DNA from: Gammaproteobacteria bacterium
GTDB taxonomy: Bacteria > Pseudomonadota > Gammaproteobacteria > SZUA-229
Direction: 5' to 3'
NCBI GenBank assembly: GCA_026196035.1
Contig: JAPHQX010000123.1
Coordinates: 1-55,130 of the forward strand
Length of the DNA stretch: 55,130 nt
Part shown: piece by piece, positions 43,230 through 52,362 of the stretch
Layout of the letters: each line of letters opens with the position of its first letter
Numbering within the stretch: position 1 is the stretch's first letter
Notes under the pieces: model-generated
Told to the model about the DNA's origin: nothing
What the model saw: the letters and a program-made list of their open reading frames with translations, nothing else
Database searches by the model: none
Program-made: the position numbers and the translations under genes

Positions 43230-45974
43230 CTACAGCTTACTGAAATTAGGCGTCCAGATCTCTCCATCCAGAGTTGTCGTATCAGTAATAGACAAGTCTG
43301 AAGCAGGTGACCAGTTGACATCTTCCGAATAGGCTTTCATGCTGCCATCAGCAAACATTGCCCAAACTTCGAAGAACTCACCAGTAACCCATATTTGAAC
43401 CCTGTCACCACCACTAATAGTCCAGTTAAATGGAATATTATCATCAACAATTACGCCATCTAATGTTGAAGTATAGGTACCAGTGCCACCCGCAGTCATC
43501 ACAATTGTGCTAACTTCGACCTGTCCCAGTGAGTCAGTCCAGGTTTCTTCATAGGTTCCCGTAATATCAGCTTCTACAAGACCAGACAATGGCGTGCCAC
43601 AATCTGCAACAACCGTTTCAAAATCATCATAACTGTTGAAGACAGATGGTTGATCATTGAGATCGTCCCATGCAGTTTCAAAACCACAGGTCAGAGATGT
43701 AGTGCCACCACCGACTGGAATAATGATTTCTTCAAACACCGAGTTATCCTCATTAGTGAATGCTTTAACCATCAAACCACCTGTAGTGCTATCAACACCA
43801 TAAGCGACATACACATCATAGAATGTCACACCAGACACTGTATAGTTAACCGTCAGATAACCCCTGCCATCGATTGACCAGGTCAATGGAATAACAGTTG
43901 TGCCACCATCATTGGTGAATGTACCGCTTGAAGCATCAATATAGGTAGTTACTTCATTTGTTGCATTCACAAAGGTAAATGAATTACCAATCAGGTCAGA
44001 TGCAACCATCGGAACAACTGTTCCACATGCATCCATAATGGTCTCAAACTCCGTCAGAGTGGTAACTCCAGTTACATCACAGGCACCGCCTGTACCACCA
44101 GAAGCTGCTGGGCCAGGAATACTTACATCATAATCTCTGGAATGAGACTGACCTGTTTGTGAATCTTCTGCATAGATACGCACTTTCAGATTATATGTTG
44201 CATCCGTTGTTAATAAACCGGCTGTTGTGGTATCCAGCTGACTAGATGCATAGGTTTTAGTGGTAGCCGTGGTACCAAAGTTCCAGTCCCATATTTCTAC
44301 CCGGTTACCCGCCGAATCACTAATTTCAACCAGAACTTCCTCATTACGCGTACCATCCGCCAGTGTCCATGCAACAGTCAGATCATTGCCCAGCGTAAAG
44401 TTAGACATAGCCGTTAAAGTCGCTGCTGTCGCTGTTGGGATTTTTGATGTTGTGATTTCAGGAACAAACAGCACTGTATCAGTGTAGGTTGTAACCAGAG
44501 TTGCTGGATCTACAGCTGGATTAGCTGAATCCGTTATTATATCCAGATCACCTGTATACAATGTGTACTCGATTGTATCGCCTTCAGAAAAAACCGATGG
44601 ATCAATCTGACCTGCACCTGTACCGAACTCTCTCCAGTCACCCTGGAAATTACCGTATTGCTCATTGTAAACCTGCACATCACCGGCAGTACCACCCGCA
44701 GGTGTGCCCAGATAAACTGTGGCTTTAACAGCTGAAGTTGTACCATCGATGATCTTAACGGTACCGGAAGCAATCGGCGCGTTACCGACTGTACCATTAT
44801 TTGTAAAGTCTTCATCCCAGTACTGGGTATTGATACCACAGGCACCAGCCCAGGTGCTTGTACCATCAAAGTTCTGAGCACCATCACCATCATTACAGTG
44901 ATAGCTGAAGGAAACATCTACGATACGCTGGTCACCGCGTAACTGCCATAGACCAGTTGTTGAATTTTTAGCTACGTACCAGGTCTCAGGCTCATATTCC
45001 AGCATGCCATTGGTACCAAAACTGAATATAACCTCGGCAGTACCGGCAGTCGCATCAAGATTGGTCACAGTTACACCACTAAAAGTAATTCCGATTACAC
45101 CAGGATCAGTAAAGATATCGGTTAGAAACAGGCTTTTATTATAATCATCATTATAAAAGTCATCTGCAAAATAGCTGGATATGATTGTCTGATCATTACT
45201 CGTAGGTAAGCCAGTGGCAAAAGCGGCCTGGAAGTTATTGAAAATTGTGGCAATCGCCTGGGTGTCAGTAACCGTAGCAGTCAGAGCAGTTGCATCTGTC
45301 ACCGTGAGAGTCTCTGTATTATCCGTTGTATCTAAAACACTATCCGTAATCGTTGTATTTTCAATCAGGTTAGTGATAGTAGCCACATTAGTTGTACTAT
45401 CCACTTCAACTCGAACTAAATCCAGTGCTGCATCCAGCTGTGAATGATCTGCACTGAAAGTTGAATTCAATAAATCAATTGCACTGCTTACACCGACTGC
45501 ATCAAATACTTCCTGCAACTTGGCCTGTAGGGCAGTTTCCTGGGCATCCACTTCTGCAGGATCCAGTTCAGTTGTTGTTGAAGAATCAAAGAAACTTTCA
45601 GCAATCTGCTGTGCTGCATTAGCCACAATCAGATCCGTAAATGGAGTGATATTGACGGTATTACCGACATCAGACTCTACCGCATAGGAATGAAGTTTAT
45701 ATGTGCGACCACCTACTGTACCCTGAGCACGCAAACGATAAGGAGCCGTTAAACCCGTGACATCAACATCGTAACTACCATCGGCTTCAATCAAAGCTGA
45801 TTTGGTAACACCCAGTGCGCCTTTAACAGTCACTGTACCAATTAGCGGTGCACCCGCTGCTGCTGTTCCGCTTAAGGTTGTAGGTGCTGCAGGTGTACCA
45901 CCACCGCCACCACCACAACCGGTGGTTATTACAGACAAGCCCAGTAAGGCTGATGCAACATAATTTAACTTCAT
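43230..45974 (-). CDS. Large surface-type lipoprotein with poly-Gly tether and duplicated C-terminal domain
   Basis: A 914-residue lipoprotein. The signal peptide ends in TTGC, followed by GGGGGGTPAAPTT, a tether typical of surface-exposed lipoproteins. An Ig-like carboxypeptidase-regulatory-type domain (LSGTAAAGAPLIGTVTVKG) and a helical part (about 100-200) follow, then beta-rich domains rich in Thr, Ser, Gly and Asp. The last third contains two related beta-domains of about 120 residues, each opening with a Cys-bracketed helix (TEFETIMDACGT and DDFETVVADCGT). The function is unknown; adhesion or polymer binding would fit. A shared hairpin motif lies upstream and a terminator downstream. 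Confidence 0.8.
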   Translation of the reverse strand: MKLNYVASALLGLSVITTGCGGGGGGTPAAPTTLSGTAAAGAPLIGTVTVKGALGVTKSALIEADGSYDVDVTGLTAPYRLRAQGTVGGRTYKLHSYAVESDVGNTVNITPFTDLIVANAAQQIAESFFDSSTTTELDPAEVDAQETALQAKLQEVFDAVGVSSAIDLLNSTFSADHSQLDAALDLVRVEVDSTTNVATITNLIENTTITDSVLDTTDNTETLTVTDATALTATVTDTQAIATIFNNFQAAFATGLPTSNDQTIISSYFADDFYNDDYNKSLFLTDIFTDPGVIGITFSGVTVTNLDATAGTAEVIFSFGTNGMLEYEPETWYVAKNSTTGLWQLRGDQRIVDVSFSYHCNDGDGAQNFDGTSTWAGACGINTQYWDEDFTNNGTVGNAPIASGTVKIIDGTTSAVKATVYLGTPAGGTAGDVQVYNEQYGNFQGDWREFGTGAGQIDPSVFSEGDTIEYTLYTGDLDIITDSANPAVDPATLVTTYTDTVLFVPEITTSKIPTATAATLTAMSNFTLGNDLTVAWTLADGTRNEEVLVEISDSAGNRVEIWDWNFGTTATTKTYASSQLDTTTAGLLTTDATYNLKVRIYAEDSQTGQSHSRDYDVSIPGPAASGGTGGACDVTGVTTLTEFETIMDACGTVVPMVASDLIGNSFTFVNATNEVTTYIDASSGTFTNDGGTTVIPLTWSIDGRGYLTVNYTVSGVTFYDVYVAYGVDSTTGGLMVKAFTNEDNSVFEEIIIPVGGGTTSLTCGFETAWDDLNDQPSVFNSYDDFETVVADCGTPLSGLVEADITGTYEETWTDSLGQVEVSTIVMTAGGTGTYTSTLDGVIVDDNIPFNWTISGGDRVQIWVTGEFFEVWAMFADGSMKAYSEDVNWSPASDLSITDTTTLDGEIWTPNFSKL

Positions 45975-46105
45975 ATGATTATCCTTCTTTCACTGTTATA
46001 ACGATAGAAACCGCTGTATTTGCGATTACAAATTATTAATTTTTATTCGTTTGATTTGTTCGTTTGATTGGTCCGCATGAAAGAATAGATCAATGACATT
46101 CAATA

Positions 46106-46137
46106 ACAATCACCTAAATCAGTGATTTTTACGACAA
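46106..46137 (-). promoter_or_regulatory. Conserved hairpin/operator motif upstream of large lipoprotein gene
   Basis: Read on the minus strand: TAAAAATCACTGATTTAGG then TGATTGTT. It matches the motif at 36566-36604. AATCAC and GTGATT pair perfectly around the same loop TGATTTAG, so the stem changes relative to the other copy are compensatory. It also contains the perfect dyad AAATCA-G-TGATTT on the plus strand. It lies in the divergent region between the 914- and 162-residue lipoprotein genes. Confidence 0.6.
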
Positions 46138-46261
46138 CTACCTGTTCAGGTGAATCATAGAAAATTCAGGTAAATTTTCATTTGTTTACAGTTTTTTTCT
46201 TATTATGTTGCTAGGATAATATAAGCAGTTAGTTTCCATTCACCCACACAATCTAAAACTT

Positions 46262-46750
46262 ATGTTACATCCTGGTATATACCTGACAGCAGTCATTACA
46301 CTGTTTACTTTGTTCTATCTAACGGGATGCAGCGATAAACCAGGCTCAGCCGAGCAACAAATCCGGCAATTTATTACACTGGGTGAACAAAGCGCTGAAC
46401 AACGAAAAATGTCAGTCTTAAAAGAGCTGGTTTCGGATAACTACCGTGATGAACGTAATCTGGATAGAAAAGGTATTCTGCGTCTTGCTCAGGCTTATTT
46501 TATGGGCCACCAGAACATACACCTGTTTACCCATATTAAAGACATTCACATTACCAAACCTGACCAGGCCCATGTAACAGTATTTGCGGCCATGACCGGA
46601 ACCGCTGTTGACTCGATGGATGCCTTCATCAGTCTTCGGGCACGACTTTATTTATTTGAGCTGTCGCTAAGCAAAGAAGACGATGAATGGAAATTAAATC
46701 AGGCCAGATGGCGACGTGCCCAGATCAATGAAATGCTCAATGAGCCGTAA
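46262..46750 (+). CDS. Small lipoprotein, possibly NTF2-like
   Basis: A 162-residue protein with a signal peptide ending in YLTGC (lipobox). The mature part (AEQQIRQFITLGEQSAEQRKMSVLKELVSDNYRDERNLDRKGILRLAQAYFMGHQNI) followed by strands ending WKLNQARW has the alpha-helix then curved-sheet pattern of NTF2/SnoaL-like domains. Ser follows the Cys, so it is predicted to go to the outer membrane. It is divergent from the large lipoprotein gene and convergent with aroG, ending 18 bases from it. Confidence 0.72.
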   Translation: MLHPGIYLTAVITLFTLFYLTGCSDKPGSAEQQIRQFITLGEQSAEQRKMSVLKELVSDNYRDERNLDRKGILRLAQAYFMGHQNIHLFTHIKDIHITKPDQAHVTVFAAMTGTAVDSMDAFISLRARLYLFELSLSKEDDEWKLNQARWRRAQINEMLNEP

Positions 46751-46768
46751 CGCGATTAAAAATAAAAA

Positions 46769-47821
46769 TTATTGCCGACGCTGTTGAACGGCTTTTGCCA
46801 GTTCACGCAACAGAACCTCAGACTCATCCCAGCCCATGCAGGCATCAGTGATGCTCTGACCGTAAATTAAGTCTTCATCATCGTCTACATCCTGTCGTCC
46901 TGCCACCAGATGACTTTCTAGCATAACGCCGAAAATTCGTGAGTCGCCCCGGGAGATTTGCTCAGCCACATTGCGGCACACTTCAGGCTGTTTATTATGA
47001 TCTTTGCCACTATTGGCATGAGAACAATCAATCATAATCTTTGCTCGCTGACCATCTTTTTCAAGCTGTTTTGAAGCCTCATCAACACTGGCCGCATCAT
47101 AGTTGGGCTGTTTACCACCGCGTAAAATAATATGGCAATCATCATTGCCTGTGGTAGAAAAAATAGCCGAATGCCCCTGCTTGGTTAATGACATAAACAC
47201 ATGGGGACGGGATGCCGACTGAATGGCATCAATGGCAATTTTCAGACCACCATCGGTACCATTTTTAAAACCCACCGGGCAGGATAAACCCGAAGCCAGT
47301 TCTCTATGCCCCTGACTTTCAGTCGTCCGTGCGCCAATGGCTCCCCAGCTAACCAGATCCGCAATGTATTGCGGGCTGATAAGATCTAAAAATTCAGTCC
47401 CGGCGGGTACACCCATTTCAGCGACATCGAGTAACAGGCTGCGTCCAAGTCGCAAGCCGTGATTGATATTAAAACTGTCATCAAGATGGGGATCATTGAT
47501 CAGGCCTTTCCAGCCAACGGTGGTGCGTGGTTTTTCGAAATAAACACGCATGACGATACATAAATCATCGGCCAGTTCATCCTTGAGCACTTTTAGACGC
47601 TCGGCATACTCGCGCGCAGCTTTAGGATCATGAATAGAACAGGGACCCACAATGACCAGCAAACGATCATTATCACCATTCAGGATATCGTGAATGGTCT
47701 GACGGGCACTGTGAATGGTATCTGATGCCTTATCAGTAAGCGGATATTCCTTGTGCAGCTCCTCGGGGGGAATCACTTCCTGCAGGCCGGAAATACGTAA
47801 ATCGTCAGTCTTGTACTTCAT
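46769..47821 (-). CDS. aroG: 3-deoxy-7-phosphoheptulonate synthase, class I
   Basis: DAHP synthase, first step of the shikimate pathway (PEP plus erythrose 4-phosphate). 350 residues. Class I motifs: LLVIVGPCSIHDPKAAREYA, MRVYFEKPRTTVGWKGLINDP, GARTTESQGHRELASGLS, CPVGFKNGTDG, and MIDCSHANSGKDH. The sequence is nearest the Phe-sensitive AroG type, but Tyr sensitivity cannot be excluded by eye. It appears monocistronic. Confidence 0.94.
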   Translation of the reverse strand: MKYKTDDLRISGLQEVIPPEELHKEYPLTDKASDTIHSARQTIHDILNGDNDRLLVIVGPCSIHDPKAAREYAERLKVLKDELADDLCIVMRVYFEKPRTTVGWKGLINDPHLDDSFNINHGLRLGRSLLLDVAEMGVPAGTEFLDLISPQYIADLVSWGAIGARTTESQGHRELASGLSCPVGFKNGTDGGLKIAIDAIQSASRPHVFMSLTKQGHSAIFSTTGNDDCHIILRGGKQPNYDAASVDEASKQLEKDGQRAKIMIDCSHANSGKDHNKQPEVCRNVAEQISRGDSRIFGVMLESHLVAGRQDVDDDEDLIYGQSITDACMGWDESEVLLRELAKAVQQRRQ

Positions 47822-47885
47822 AAAATTTTTAAATGTTAGTGAATCTCTGGGGGCGCATTATATATGAAAAATAGCCCATCGTGGC

Positions 47886-48578
47886 TTATAACAGTAAATC
47901 CAGCAGACCGTTCAGATCAGAAACTTCATAATCAGCTGAATAATCCGTTTCCTGCCAGCTAAGATTAGCCCTGTTCACCCAGACACCCGCTATACCCGCT
48001 CGATGAGCACCATCGATATCATGCACTTCATGATCACCCACATGCAGGGTTTGCTCAGGCGTAACCGCATAATATTGCATCGCCCTGTGAAACATCGCCG
48101 GGTCTGGCTTGGCCGCCATGACATCAGCCGCAGAAATTTGCCTATCAAATAGATCTCCCAGACCGGTTTTCTGAATATCTGCATTACCATTAGTCAGGGC
48201 CACCAGATGAAATTTTGATTTAAGCTGTTCAAGCACAGGTAGCACATCATCATACAGCGTGACCTTCTGTCGAGCATCATGAAACACCTTAAAACCCTCA
48301 TCGATCCAGTCATAACCATAATCAAGCTCATCGGCCAGCTCACGAAAATGTACACGACGTGCTTCAGATAAATCATTAACCAGTAATGGCTCACGCTGTA
48401 ACAACTGCTTACGCTTATCACGTAAGCTCTCGATACTATAACACTGAGTAATTCTCGGCAGATGTGCATTCAGCCACTGATATGAAATATTTTCAGCATG
48501 CATGATGGTGGGCATGCATGGCCAGAGCGTATCATCCAGATCAATGGTAAGAAGTTTTATTCGGGACTTTAGACTCAA
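47886..48578 (-). CDS. HAD-superfamily phosphatase, YigB-like
   Basis: A 230-residue HAD subfamily IA hydrolase. Motif I is LLTIDLDDTLWP (nucleophile and acid Asp), motif II ALTNGNADIQKTGL, motif III KPDPAMF, motif IV VGDHEVHDIDGAHRAG. The pattern follows E. coli YigB, which dephosphorylates a riboflavin precursor (ARPP) and FMN. It overlaps the SPOR-protein gene upstream by 4 bases, an unusual pairing. Confidence 0.85.
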   Translation of the reverse strand: MSLKSRIKLLTIDLDDTLWPCMPTIMHAENISYQWLNAHLPRITQCYSIESLRDKRKQLLQREPLLVNDLSEARRVHFRELADELDYGYDWIDEGFKVFHDARQKVTLYDDVLPVLEQLKSKFHLVALTNGNADIQKTGLGDLFDRQISAADVMAAKPDPAMFHRAMQYYAVTPEQTLHVGDHEVHDIDGAHRAGIAGVWVNRANLSWQETDYSADYEVSDLNGLLDLLL

Positions 48579-49435
48579 TTGCCAATTACTATATAAGCAG
48601 GGGTGGTGAAAGCCTGGCGAAATTCAACCAGCCGTTGCCTGCTGGTATTCCTGTCTTCTGAACGACCAAAACGAACGTTATATTTCACCACACCACTACT
48701 AGAAACAAAATCGACCAGATAGGCATCAAAACCATTACTCAGTAACTCATCAAGAAACTTTACTGCATTATCACGATTGGCAAATAATCCTGCCTGTACA
48801 GAGTAATAAGATTTCTTTTTTTGAGTACTGACGGAACCATCCGTATTTCCCGAACTTTTTGTTTCTTCAGACTGTGGCTTAGCCGTTTCAGCAGATGAAT
48901 CTGAATTATTGTTATTGGTACTAACCGAAGCTGGCTGGGCGTCTGTCTTTTGTGATGTTAAGGGTGCTGTTGATGTGTCTTTTTTAATAGATGTCTGTAC
49001 GGGTTTTGTGACTGAAACAGGCGGTTTAACATCCGTTATTTTTTTTGCCGGGCTAACAACCGGCTTTTTGATAACTGGCTCAACTTTCTTAATTGATGCC
49101 TGTTTAATTTGCTTTGTGTTCTGAGTTGTATTTTTTGCGTTTTTCTTTTCTTGCTGAGCTTTTTTACTGTTTTCCTGTTTATCGTTTTTCTTTTGCTCAA
49201 TTGGTGTCCTGTTATCTGACTTTTTTGTATCCTCTATGACTTTATCACCCTCCATAGATTCATCAGTAACAGGTTCAATGGTCTGCTCAACTACAGCAGC
49301 AGGCGCTATCATAAGTTCAGTATTGGCCATTTGATAACCAAATACACAGCCCAATATAAAACTACCAATAATGCCTAATATAAAAAGAAGATAAATAGTC
49401 AGTTGTTTTCGATTATCAATTACGTAGGGGGTCAT
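48575..49435 (-). CDS. SPOR-domain cell-envelope protein
   Basis: 286 residues. One N-terminal membrane helix (YLLFILGIIGSFILGCVFGY, about 14-33) leads to a periplasmic linker. This is first acidic, then Lys/Gln-rich (KKNDKQENSKKAQQEKKN), then Thr/Ser/Pro. The C-terminal SPOR domain (SYYSVQAGLFANRDNAVKFLDELLSNGFDAYLV) binds denuded glycan strands of peptidoglycan at division sites. The gene overlaps the YigB-like gene start by 4 bases. Confidence 0.88.
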   Translation of the reverse strand: MTPYVIDNRKQLTIYLLFILGIIGSFILGCVFGYQMANTELMIAPAAVVEQTIEPVTDESMEGDKVIEDTKKSDNRTPIEQKKNDKQENSKKAQQEKKNAKNTTQNTKQIKQASIKKVEPVIKKPVVSPAKKITDVKPPVSVTKPVQTSIKKDTSTAPLTSQKTDAQPASVSTNNNNSDSSAETAKPQSEETKSSGNTDGSVSTQKKKSYYSVQAGLFANRDNAVKFLDELLSNGFDAYLVDFVSSSGVVKYNVRFGRSEDRNTSRQRLVEFRQAFTTPAYIVIGN

Positions 49436-49545
49436 CTGTTACCTTGCTGGCTAAATCAGTTTAATGCTGATTCTATGTTGTATAAGAAGTAAAGTGTAGC
49501 GGAACAGAGCACATTTTAGTTAATTTCTGTAAAAAACATGTCCAG

Positions 49546-50337
49546 TTATGCTAGATACCTGTCTATAAATTGCTCGAACTGAGTTCTATGTGTCGCGGCC
49601 AGAACTGACTGTGATTGCAAAGAAAGCTTAAATTGTTCATTACCTGAAAAGTCACAGGCACAACCCCCGGCCTCAAGAAGAATCAGATGACCTGCAGCAT
49701 GATCCCAGAGCTTCTGACCTCCGTGTACATAAAGCTGACTACGATTCGCAGCCAGCCAGCACCAGTCAAGCGCCCCGGAACCAAAGTTACGCTGAGATGC
49801 AAAAGGGTGATCGCCCGCGAGTTGCATGGCCAGCTCTTTAGGTAAGCGTTTAAAATCCACCTGGGTAACACACTGTTTGATATCACGTCCAGAGGAACCA
49901 TTCAGTTTTAGTCGTTTGCCATTTAGCCAGGCGCCCTGATCTTTAAATGCGGTAAAGCATTCATCGCGTAGCGGATCATAAATCAGCCCCAGTCGTACCT
50001 CAGCATTTTGCACCAGTGCCAGTGAAACTGAAAAAAATGGAATACCCGAAGAAAAATTAGTGGTGCCATCCAGTGGATCGAGGATCCACAAACCCTGATT
50101 TTCCGAATCAAGTAAGCTCTGCTGCTGATCCTCAGTCATTTCTTCGCCCAGCAAATAACACTCAGGCCAACGTTTAGCCAACTCTTTTGTTACCGCTTTC
50201 TGCATTGCCAGATCTGCTTCAGTCACCAGACTGCCATCATTCTTAAAGCTGAAACCAACCTGATTGAAACGTGGCATAATCTCCTGCCTTGCCAGCTCAG
50301 GAATAATACGCATAAGATGAGTTAATTTATTTTGCAT
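49546..50337 (-). CDS. Inositol monophosphatase family protein
   Basis: A 263-residue metal-dependent phosphatase. Motifs are TEADLAMQKAVTKEL, GEEMTED, WILDPLDGTTNFSSGIPFFSVSLAL (metal-binding core) and KLWDHAAGHLILLEAGG. The family includes SuhB, CysQ-type nucleotidases and histidinol phosphatases. The sequence does not allow a confident choice. It is monocistronic and lies between the SPOR-protein gene and a kinase gene. Confidence 0.85.
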   Translation of the reverse strand: MQNKLTHLMRIIPELARQEIMPRFNQVGFSFKNDGSLVTEADLAMQKAVTKELAKRWPECYLLGEEMTEDQQQSLLDSENQGLWILDPLDGTTNFSSGIPFFSVSLALVQNAEVRLGLIYDPLRDECFTAFKDQGAWLNGKRLKLNGSSGRDIKQCVTQVDFKRLPKELAMQLAGDHPFASQRNFGSGALDWCWLAANRSQLYVHGGQKLWDHAAGHLILLEAGGCACDFSGNEQFKLSLQSQSVLAATHRTQFEQFIDRYLA

Positions 50338-50484
50338 AAAGATTATTCAGTCATTTGATTGTCAATTGACATTACAGAAAGATGAACAACATACAAACTT
50401 AAACAGTAAGACTCAAGTAAACAGCAAAATAAGATGATCAATCTGTTAGCTGTTTCGCATTAAATCCAGTTTAAATACAAATAC

Positions 50485-52227
50485 TCAGGCATGATCTGGT
50501 TCTGCAGATGACATTTTAACATCAACCCAGAAAGTTGATCCTTCACCATAGACACTATTGAAACCAACATCACCACCCATTTGTTGCGCCAGAAGCCTGG
50601 TAATAACCAGCCCAATACCAGTACCCTCAATACTTGACTGATCTGCGCCTACACGCTCAAATGGCTGGAATAAATACCGCTGCTGCTCATCTGTTAAACC
50701 ACGACCTGTATCAGATATTTTTATTCTAATTTTATCAGTTGACAGCTTTTCACATTCAACAGTTACTGAACCATTTTTCTTATTATATTTAATTGCATTT
50801 GACAGAAGATTCAGAAGAACTTGCTTAAACCTGGCTTTATCAACATTAACAATAAAATGTTCTGACAAATTTGTTTTATTATTTATTTCTATACTTGATT
50901 GACGAGCCTGTGAATCGATCATATTAAGACATTCATCGATGACCTTAGATAAGTCAAAGTCAGCCATGACCATATCAAACTTGCCTGCTTCTATTTTTGA
51001 CAGATCGAGCACTTCATTAATGAGTTCCAGTAAATGATTACCCGCCTTTATGATTTCACGAACATTATCCCTGTTCTTTTCTTTCTCCAGATCCAGCTCT
51101 AATAACTGGGCAAAACCAAGCACAGCATTCATTGGTGTACGTAATTCATGGCTCATGCGCGAAAGAAACTCTGACTTAACCTGATTGGCCCTCTCTGCTT
51201 CCTCCTTGGCCACATTTAACCGGTCTTCTGCCAGTTTGCGCTCAGTAATATCTTCAACAAGAGAAGTCACACCCATTACCTCTCCCTGATTATTAATTAA
51301 TGGCGTGTTATACCAGTCACATATAATAATGCTGCCATCTTTTATTTTATTTTCATTTGTACTACGAAATCCACCATCAGCCTGTAATAATTGCGCCCAG
51401 ACTTCATCCACATGGGCTATGACATAATCAGGTAAAATCAGCTCTTTTGCATGTTTTCCCAAAGCTTCCTGCTCTGTATAACCAAAAATTTTTTCAGCAC
51501 TGGGATTCCATGCTTTAACATGAAAACCCTTGTCCCACTCAATAACCCCTAAGGGTGTATTTTTAATATGTAAATTCCGTCTCTGCTGAGATTCTAATAA
51601 TTCATCTTCTCTTTCATTTGCCTGTAGACGTAAAATAATATTCTGCTCTGTATTCTTAAATATTTGTAACGCACTTTTCAACATAAAGATAAATGCCAGA
51701 GCCAGCATCGGCATCAGCACATATGAAAGACTCGTGCCTTCTATAGCCAGGCGAAAAAACAAAGGCGCTAATATAAAACTTAAATACAGAGGAAAGGTTA
51801 ATCGCCCATATGACAAAGAAGATAAAGCTCCCGAAGCCATACCCACCAGTACAAATGCACACATAATCTGATGAACCTGATTATTTTCAGGAAATAGAAA
51901 AATACCTGCCGAACCCAGAACCAGACCAGAGGCTGATGAACCCAGATTAAATAGATAACCCCAGATGGATATTTCATTATCAGATGGTGATGCCTTGCGG
52001 TAAGCCACTAGCAGTAATGCACGCAATATCACCACAAATATTGAAACACAAAACCATATCGCTAATACCTGATGCTCAATAGCGCTCCACTGAGCAACAA
52101 CCAGTAACACAGAGGTTAAAATATTGGCAACAACAGAAGATGGCATTGATGCATAGAGCATGCGCACCTGTTCTTCATTGGATTTTCTATACAACAAATC
52201 AGTAGAATGCTGGCTCAATATAGTCAC
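50485..52227 (-). CDS. Membrane PAS histidine kinase, orphan
   Basis: A 580-residue kinase. The membrane domain (about 20-190) has the EEQVRMLYASMPSS opening, the ILRALLLVAYRKASPSDNEISIW region and GSAGIFLFPE; it resembles the domain of the kinase at 10071-11411. A PAS domain with PAC region (215-335, TPLGVIEWDKGFHVKAWNPSAEKIFGY) follows. HisKA is SRMSHELRTPMN (His360), and HATPase_c is complete (FKQVLLNLLSNAIKYN, DTGRGLT, GTGIGLVI). The start is a GTG at 52227 without a clear Shine-Dalgarno. No receiver domain; the next gene upstream is a sigma-54 activator without a receiver. Confidence 0.87.
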   Translation of the reverse strand: MTILSQHSTDLLYRKSNEEQVRMLYASMPSSVVANILTSVLLVVAQWSAIEHQVLAIWFCVSIFVVILRALLLVAYRKASPSDNEISIWGYLFNLGSSASGLVLGSAGIFLFPENNQVHQIMCAFVLVGMASGALSSLSYGRLTFPLYLSFILAPLFFRLAIEGTSLSYVLMPMLALAFIFMLKSALQIFKNTEQNIILRLQANEREDELLESQQRRNLHIKNTPLGVIEWDKGFHVKAWNPSAEKIFGYTEQEALGKHAKELILPDYVIAHVDEVWAQLLQADGGFRSTNENKIKDGSIIICDWYNTPLINNQGEVMGVTSLVEDITERKLAEDRLNVAKEEAERANQVKSEFLSRMSHELRTPMNAVLGFAQLLELDLEKEKNRDNVREIIKAGNHLLELINEVLDLSKIEAGKFDMVMADFDLSKVIDECLNMIDSQARQSSIEINNKTNLSEHFIVNVDKARFKQVLLNLLSNAIKYNKKNGSVTVECEKLSTDKIRIKISDTGRGLTDEQQRYLFQPFERVGADQSSIEGTGIGLVITRLLAQQMGGDVGFNSVYGEGSTFWVDVKMSSAEPDHA

Positions 52228-52362
52228 TCAAAAAAACAAGGAATTCATAACCAGGGAAATAGAATTAAGAAGCAATAAAGATAGATACTACATTGAAAGC
52301 CATAAAAATATCACCTTTATTATTCATAAATTAATAAGGGTAATTACTCTATGGCTTGAAAA

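Noticed and set aside
43230-45974. Shadow ORFs on the opposite strand of the large lipoprotein gene (for example 45214-45447)
   Set aside because: Val/Ser-rich translations come from the complement of Thr/Asp-rich codons; no start signals.
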